A stretch of DNA of 64,000 nucleotides from Amphritea japonica ATCC BAA-1530 (GTDB taxonomy: Bacteria; Pseudomonadota; Gammaproteobacteria; Pseudomonadales; Balneatricaceae), in contig NZ_AP014545.1 of NCBI RefSeq assembly GCF_016592435.1, forward strand, positions 1,302,001-1,366,000, given 5' to 3'. A program made the translations under genes and the position numbers. The notes under the pieces were generated by a model that saw only the letters and a program-made list of their open reading frames with translations, was not told the DNA's origin and searched no databases. Of the stretch, positions 59,283-64,000 are shown in pieces; position 1 is the stretch's first letter, and each line of letters opens with the position of its first letter.

Positions 59283-60194
59283 TCAGTGACTAGTCGTATC
59301 GTAATTATTTTCATTCCTATAAGTACTGGGTGCGACCATCTCCATCTTCTTAAAAAACCTTGAGAAGTAAGCCGGATCCTTAAAGCCTAAAGCATAAGCT
59401 ATCTGATCCAGAGGTTCCCGGGTATAGATTAGCTTGCGCTTAGCTTCAATTAATACCCTGTCCTGGATGATGTTTTTGGTTGCGACACCGATATTCTCGT
59501 TACAAAGACGGTTGAGACTGGAAACTGAAATGTTAAGCGCAGATGCGTATTGCTGAACTTTCCATTGTTGACGGTAATGTTGTTCCAGTAGTTGCTTGAA
59601 ATCATTAAGCAGATTGCTGCTTGCCTGGCTATTAGTTGCAGAAAACAGGCTGTGATCTGATTGTCTTTTCAAGGTGATTAGTACCATTCTTACCAGCCAT
59701 TCAAGCATAAACTGTTGCCCGGAATTACTGTTTTTGATCTCTCCCCTGATAAGGTTAAGGTATTGAGTGAGCTGATTTAAAAGTACATTTTTTTTATTGA
59801 ACTCAATTGTCTGAGGGCTATGAGCCAGATGGTCAATTATCTGCTGCGATTTTTCTTGTGACTGGTCCGCCAGTATTGGTTCTGCCAGGGTAAGGACTAT
59901 GCCTTCGGTCTCCGGTGAAAAACGAAAGCCATGTACCACGCCGGGAGGAATATTAATTGCCCAGGTTCCAGTCAGATGATAAGAGTGATCGTCAAGTTGA
60001 ACATCAACAATCCCTTTAAACATGCATAATATCTGATGCATCTTGCCATGTCGGTGTGGCTTTATAAGCCATCCATTTTCGCTACTTCGGTCAGCAATAT
60101 CTTCAATATGAACAAAGCCAGGATCTTTATTCAGGTTTGATTCGCCATAAAGAGAAAACTGTGGAATGACTGAGCTTTGCTGAACTTTAACCAT
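59283..60194 (-). CDS. AraC-family regulator, likely of pobA
   Basis: This regulator of about 303 residues has a cupin-type sensor ('WLIKPHRHGKMHQILCMFKGIVDVQLDDHSYHLTGTWAINIPPGVVHGF' region, residues about 35-90) and an AraC HTH pair ('VQQYASALNISVSSLNRLCNENIGVATKNIIQDRVLIEAKRKLIYT', 'LDQIAYALGFKDPAYFSRFFKKMEMVAPSTYR'). It is divergent from pobA, the arrangement of PobC/PobR-type AraC regulators that respond to 4-hydroxybenzoate. It is a paralogue of the regulator next to ligA. The start at 60194 has GGAAAAAATA upstream; an ATG 12 nt earlier lacks one. Confidence 0.9.
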   Translation of the reverse strand: MVKVQQSSVIPQFSLYGESNLNKDPGFVHIEDIADRSSENGWLIKPHRHGKMHQILCMFKGIVDVQLDDHSYHLTGTWAINIPPGVVHGFRFSPETEGIVLTLAEPILADQSQEKSQQIIDHLAHSPQTIEFNKKNVLLNQLTQYLNLIRGEIKNSNSGQQFMLEWLVRMVLITLKRQSDHSLFSATNSQASSNLLNDFKQLLEQHYRQQWKVQQYASALNISVSSLNRLCNENIGVATKNIIQDRVLIEAKRKLIYTREPLDQIAYALGFKDPAYFSRFFKKMEMVAPSTYRNENNYDTTSH

Positions 60195-60242
60195 TATTTT
60201 TTCCATAGAAATAGTATGTATAAATTAAAGTCTATTTGATTT

Positions 60243-60252
60243 AAAAGTACAA
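60243..60252. promoter_or_regulatory. AAAAGTACAA motif shared with the ligA promoter
   Basis: The same 10-mer, in the same orientation relative to the AraC gene, lies at 46600-46609. It is a candidate site for one or both AraC paralogues. Confidence 0.35.
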
Positions 60253-60351
60253 GTTTATGTTGAATAAGTGAATTCATAAAACTCTCTTAAAAGCGGACCA
60301 TAGATATCAGTAAAGCGATGTTTAACAGTTCTGTAAGTGAACAACCGATAG

Positions 60352-61581
<1,230 letters not shown>

Positions 61582-61611
61582 TTATCATGACTAGCCTGCT
61601 TTATGTTCAGG

Positions 61612-61643
61612 ACCCTGACTTATTAAATAAGTCAGGGTTTTTT
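61612..61643 (+). terminator. Intrinsic terminator after pobA
   Basis: A 12-bp perfect stem ACCCTGACTTAT/ATAAGTCAGGGT with a 3-nt loop is followed by a T-run, 30 nt after the stop. The 210 bp from here to the LysR gene show nothing else. Confidence 0.94.
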
Positions 61644-61854
61644 AATACTAGCTTCTTATGCGATGTCATAGGCCCGGCCTTCTTATCCATAAGGCGCGTG
61701 GGCGATTAACTGAAACTTGATTCTCTGGTCTATTACTAAGATTTTTAGCTGGCATAGACCGTTGCTGATATCTAGCAGAACTCTTGAACTCTTACTTGAT
61801 ACATAAGGTTTGGTACTAATAGTTATACATGTCTAATAGATGCTGTTTGCTCGA

Positions 61855-62742
61855 CTAAAACCATTCAGCCAGTCTGCGCGACAATACTCTTGACGCGGAC
61901 TGGGATGGTTCAGACTCCCGCATTAAGGCAGACCAGCCAAGATCCAGACTCTCTTTACTTACTCTTATCGCAGAAACTCTTCTGTTCTTAATAGCTGACT
62001 GAACTGCCCATCTCGACAGTATGCTTACACCAAATCCAGCTGCTATTAGTTCGATAATAGCGTCGGTCACTTCTACTACGGTTACCAGATGGGGTGCTGT
62101 TCCAGAAGGGCGAATAAAACGCTCATATTCAAAGCCGGGCTGTGCTGATTTACTGTAAGTCAGATATTCTTCACTTTCTAAATCGGTGGCCTCAATAAAG
62201 GGCTTTGTTGCAAGAGTATGCTCTGGGTGTGTGACTAACACGAGTTCATCCTGAAATACCGGTATTGAATCGATACCTGGAATCGCCAGGTGTCCAGGTG
62301 CTAGCACAGCATCGACGCTTCCTTCCTGAAGGTTTTGTAGTGGGTTTTGCGTTGCCGAGGCAACTAGTTCTAGTTGAATGCCGGGCTCTTTTGCAGACAT
62401 CTCTTTCAGAAAAGACGGCAGCCAGTGATAGCAGCTATAGGCTGCAACACCAAAACGAACCACCGTTATATCGTTATCTGCCATTTGTTGGAAATCAAAT
62501 TCGGCGCGCTGTAGCGTAGGAATGATCTGATTGGCGGTCTGTATCATTGCCCGGCCAGCAGATGTTTGTCGCAGCTTGCGACCCTCTCTTTCAAATAACA
62601 ACCCTCCCAAACGCCTTTCCGCTTCGGCGAGTCGATGGCTCAAGGCTGACTGGGTGATACCCAGCACATAAGCTGCCTGTCTCAATGTGCCTGTTTCGTT
62701 AATTGCTTTAAGCATTTCCCAATGCCTGATATCTAATCTCAT
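61855..62742 (-). CDS. LysR-family transcriptional regulator
   Basis: This 295-residue regulator has an N-terminal wHTH ('RHWEMLKAINETGTLRQAAYVLGITQSALSHRLAEAERRLGGLLFEREGRKL' region, residues about 5-58) and a periplasmic-binding-like effector domain ('VVRFGVAAYSCYHWLPSFLKEMS', 'GSVDAVLAPGHLAIPGIDSIPVFQDELVLVTHPEH'). The domain resembles MetR-type regulators. The start at 62742 follows GAGGTAACAGC. It is divergent from an EamA transporter gene 148 nt away, which it probably controls. Confidence 0.92.
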   Translation of the reverse strand: MRLDIRHWEMLKAINETGTLRQAAYVLGITQSALSHRLAEAERRLGGLLFEREGRKLRQTSAGRAMIQTANQIIPTLQRAEFDFQQMADNDITVVRFGVAAYSCYHWLPSFLKEMSAKEPGIQLELVASATQNPLQNLQEGSVDAVLAPGHLAIPGIDSIPVFQDELVLVTHPEHTLATKPFIEATDLESEEYLTYSKSAQPGFEYERFIRPSGTAPHLVTVVEVTDAIIELIAAGFGVSILSRWAVQSAIKNRRVSAIRVSKESLDLGWSALMRESEPSQSASRVLSRRLAEWF

Positions 62743-62890
62743 GCTGTTACCTCGTAGCACTGATCCAGATATGGTGTCATAAATCTCTCATAATAGATGC
62801 ATTACTTTAATCAGTAACTAGAATTATTCACTGTTTTTTTAATCAGAAGCGAACTATCGTTCCAGCCATATCCAATGGAATGAGATCCAG

Positions 62891-63778
62891 ATGAACAGTA
62901 AACCAGCAATCAATGGCCAGTATTTAATACTAATGTCGGCTTTCTTTTATGGGTTAAATCCATTTTTCGCACAGCTGCTTTTTAAAGAAGGGCTTGGTGC
63001 AGAGATGGTGAGTCTCTATCGCTTTATTTTACCTGCACTATTTTTCACTTTTTTCCTGCGCACTCCACAAATAAACTGGCCCGAAGCTAGCCGAACCTTA
63101 CTACTGGGCATCGCCAGCGGTGTTTCCATATTTGGTTATTTCCATGCATTAGAAGTATTGCCGGCAGCCACTGCTATCCTGATCTACTATACGTACCCGG
63201 TTTTCAGTGTTTTGATTGGTTGGGCTTTCTTTAGCAGGGAGCCTTCACAAAACGCGCTGATCTCGGCCGCTTTAGTCGCTATAGCGGCATCATTGACCGT
63301 CAGGCCTGAATCTCTTCCTGCAGATGCACTGTTTTCAGTTTGTGCCTGCTTTTTAGCTCCTTTAGTGGTAGCCACTCAGGTTCAATATCTGTCTAATCCC
63401 AGAAAAAAAATCCCAACAACTAATAGGATGGCCTGGATAACGCTGGGCCATATTATTGTTCTTTTACCCATAGCAATATGGTCCTCACCAGCGCAAGTGT
63501 TACCCGTTTCAATTACCGGACTATTATCCGTATTAGGTATCGCGCTCGTGGCTGCAGCTTTGCCTCAAGTGTTATTTATGCTCGGTGCGCCAAGATCATG
63601 TGCAGACAAGAACGCCTTAACAGGGTCTCTCGAGCTAGTTGTCGCCTTACTCTCGGGGGCAGTTTTATTGGGAGAGCATTTAGATCAGCTAGAAGTGACA
63701 GCAATGGTATTAATTGTATTAGCATTGTTTATAAAGCAAGTAGAAAACAAGTCTAAAGAAGGAGCTTTAGCGGGTTGA
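62891..63778 (+). CDS. EamA/DMT-family transporter
   Basis: This 295-residue inner-membrane protein has ten hydrophobic helices in two EamA halves. The first holds 'LMSAFFYGLNPFFAQLLFKEGLGAEMVSLYRFILPALFF' (residues about 15-53) and 'AATAILIYYTYPVFSVLIGW'. The second ends with 'ALTGSLELVVALLSGAVLLGEHLDQLEVTAMVLIVLALF'. DMT exporters often move amino acids or metabolites out of the cell. The start ATG follows GAGATCCAG. The substrate is unknown; the MetR-like LysR neighbour gives only a weak hint. Confidence 0.9.
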   Translation: MNSKPAINGQYLILMSAFFYGLNPFFAQLLFKEGLGAEMVSLYRFILPALFFTFFLRTPQINWPEASRTLLLGIASGVSIFGYFHALEVLPAATAILIYYTYPVFSVLIGWAFFSREPSQNALISAALVAIAASLTVRPESLPADALFSVCACFLAPLVVATQVQYLSNPRKKIPTTNRMAWITLGHIIVLLPIAIWSSPAQVLPVSITGLLSVLGIALVAAALPQVLFMLGAPRSCADKNALTGSLELVVALLSGAVLLGEHLDQLEVTAMVLIVLALFIKQVENKSKEGALAG

Positions 63779-63881
63779 TATGCTGTTATCTTTGTTCGGC
63801 GGGGGAGTGGTAAGAGTGGTTTATTCGGCCGGGTCTGCGGTGAAATGAAGAGGTATTGTTAACTGCATCAGTACTTACGAT

Positions 63882-63918
63882 AAAAGCAGGAAAGAGAGTC
63901 GCTGATTCTCTTTCCTGC
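63882..63918 (-). terminator. Intrinsic terminator of the gene entering from the right edge
   Basis: On the minus strand the 12-bp stem GCAGGAAAGAGA/TCTCTTTCCTGC with a 9-nt loop is followed by TTTT, 8 nt after the stop of the partial gene. Confidence 0.88.
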
Positions 63919-63926
63919 GGAAGGTC

Positions 63927-64000
63927 TTACGCCTTTTGACCGCTTTCTATTGATTGAGTTAGTTCCTGGATAACTTGTTTTATATCGCTGGCTCGGGTGT
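63927..64000 (-). CDS. 3' end of a gene extending beyond the window
   Basis: The last 23 codons of a minus-strand gene are visible (...TRASDIKQVIQELTQSIESG then QKA and a TAA stop). The tail looks helical and amphipathic. It is too short to name a family. The strong terminator 8 nt after the stop supports its being a real gene end. Confidence 0.5.
   Translation of the reverse strand, partial: TRASDIKQVIQELTQSIESGQKA

Overview
The window looks like chromosomal DNA of a marine gammaproteobacterium of the Oceanospirillales type (Neptuniibacter, Amphritea, Marinobacterium or a relative). This placement rests on gene content: a fused LplT-Aas protein, a ZrgA-type zinc operon, H-NOX signalling, TRAP transport and the protocatechuate 4,5-cleavage pathway. 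Base composition is moderate throughout. I see no insertion sequence, prophage or CRISPR array. No database search was possible, so the genus is inference.

Region 1 (1-18 kb) is mostly housekeeping: srkA (cut by the window edge), a CYTH protein, metG, an HDOD protein, trmA, the lplT-aas fusion with a possible 26-codon leader peptide, ppk2 behind an FNR/Anr-like site, a zinc-uptake operon (zrgA-like, ABC ATPase, permease, DUF3299) behind a strong Zur-box candidate, an Mrp/ApbC ATPase, dcd and two unrecognised genes. One of the unrecognised proteins is built from two copies of one domain.

Region 2 (18-32 kb) holds a membrane GGDEF-EAL protein divergent from an orphan periplasmic binding protein, a tetR-adaptor-RND-tolC efflux operon, an aspartate aminotransferase and uvrB.

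Region 3 (32-41.5 kb) is the most interesting. An NO-sensing H-NOX/histidine kinase pair is divergent from three response regulators: an HTH-REC protein, a REC plus degenerate HD-GYP protein resembling HnoD, and a sigma-54 activator. Directly downstream is a four-gene export locus: a small pilin-like subunit, a periplasmic Ig-like chaperone, a lipoprotein secretin, and a large protein that fuses the same pilin-like domain to a LruC domain. There is no usher, ATPase or inner-membrane platform. TGTnACA repeats lie both in the H-NOX promoter and about 100 bp upstream of a sigma-54-like -24/-12 element in front of the subunit gene. I propose a chaperone-secretin surface-fibre system under NO control.

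Region 4 (41.5-46 kb) holds ald, a tRNA-Val(GAC) with an unusual C33, an 82-bp duplication of the tRNA 3' end plus terminator, and an AraC regulator divergent from a DASS-type transporter.

Region 5 (45.7-61.6 kb) is a catabolic island for 4-hydroxybenzoate and protocatechuate: pobA, ligAB, ligC, ligI, an oxalomesaconate tautomerase, ligJ and ligK. Together these cover every step from 4-hydroxybenzoate to pyruvate plus oxaloacetate. With them are a TRAP transporter, an aldo/keto reductase, a bacteriohemerythrin, two AraC regulators and a LysR regulator with two tandem HTH domains. The window ends with a LysR/EamA transporter pair and the 3' tip of another gene.
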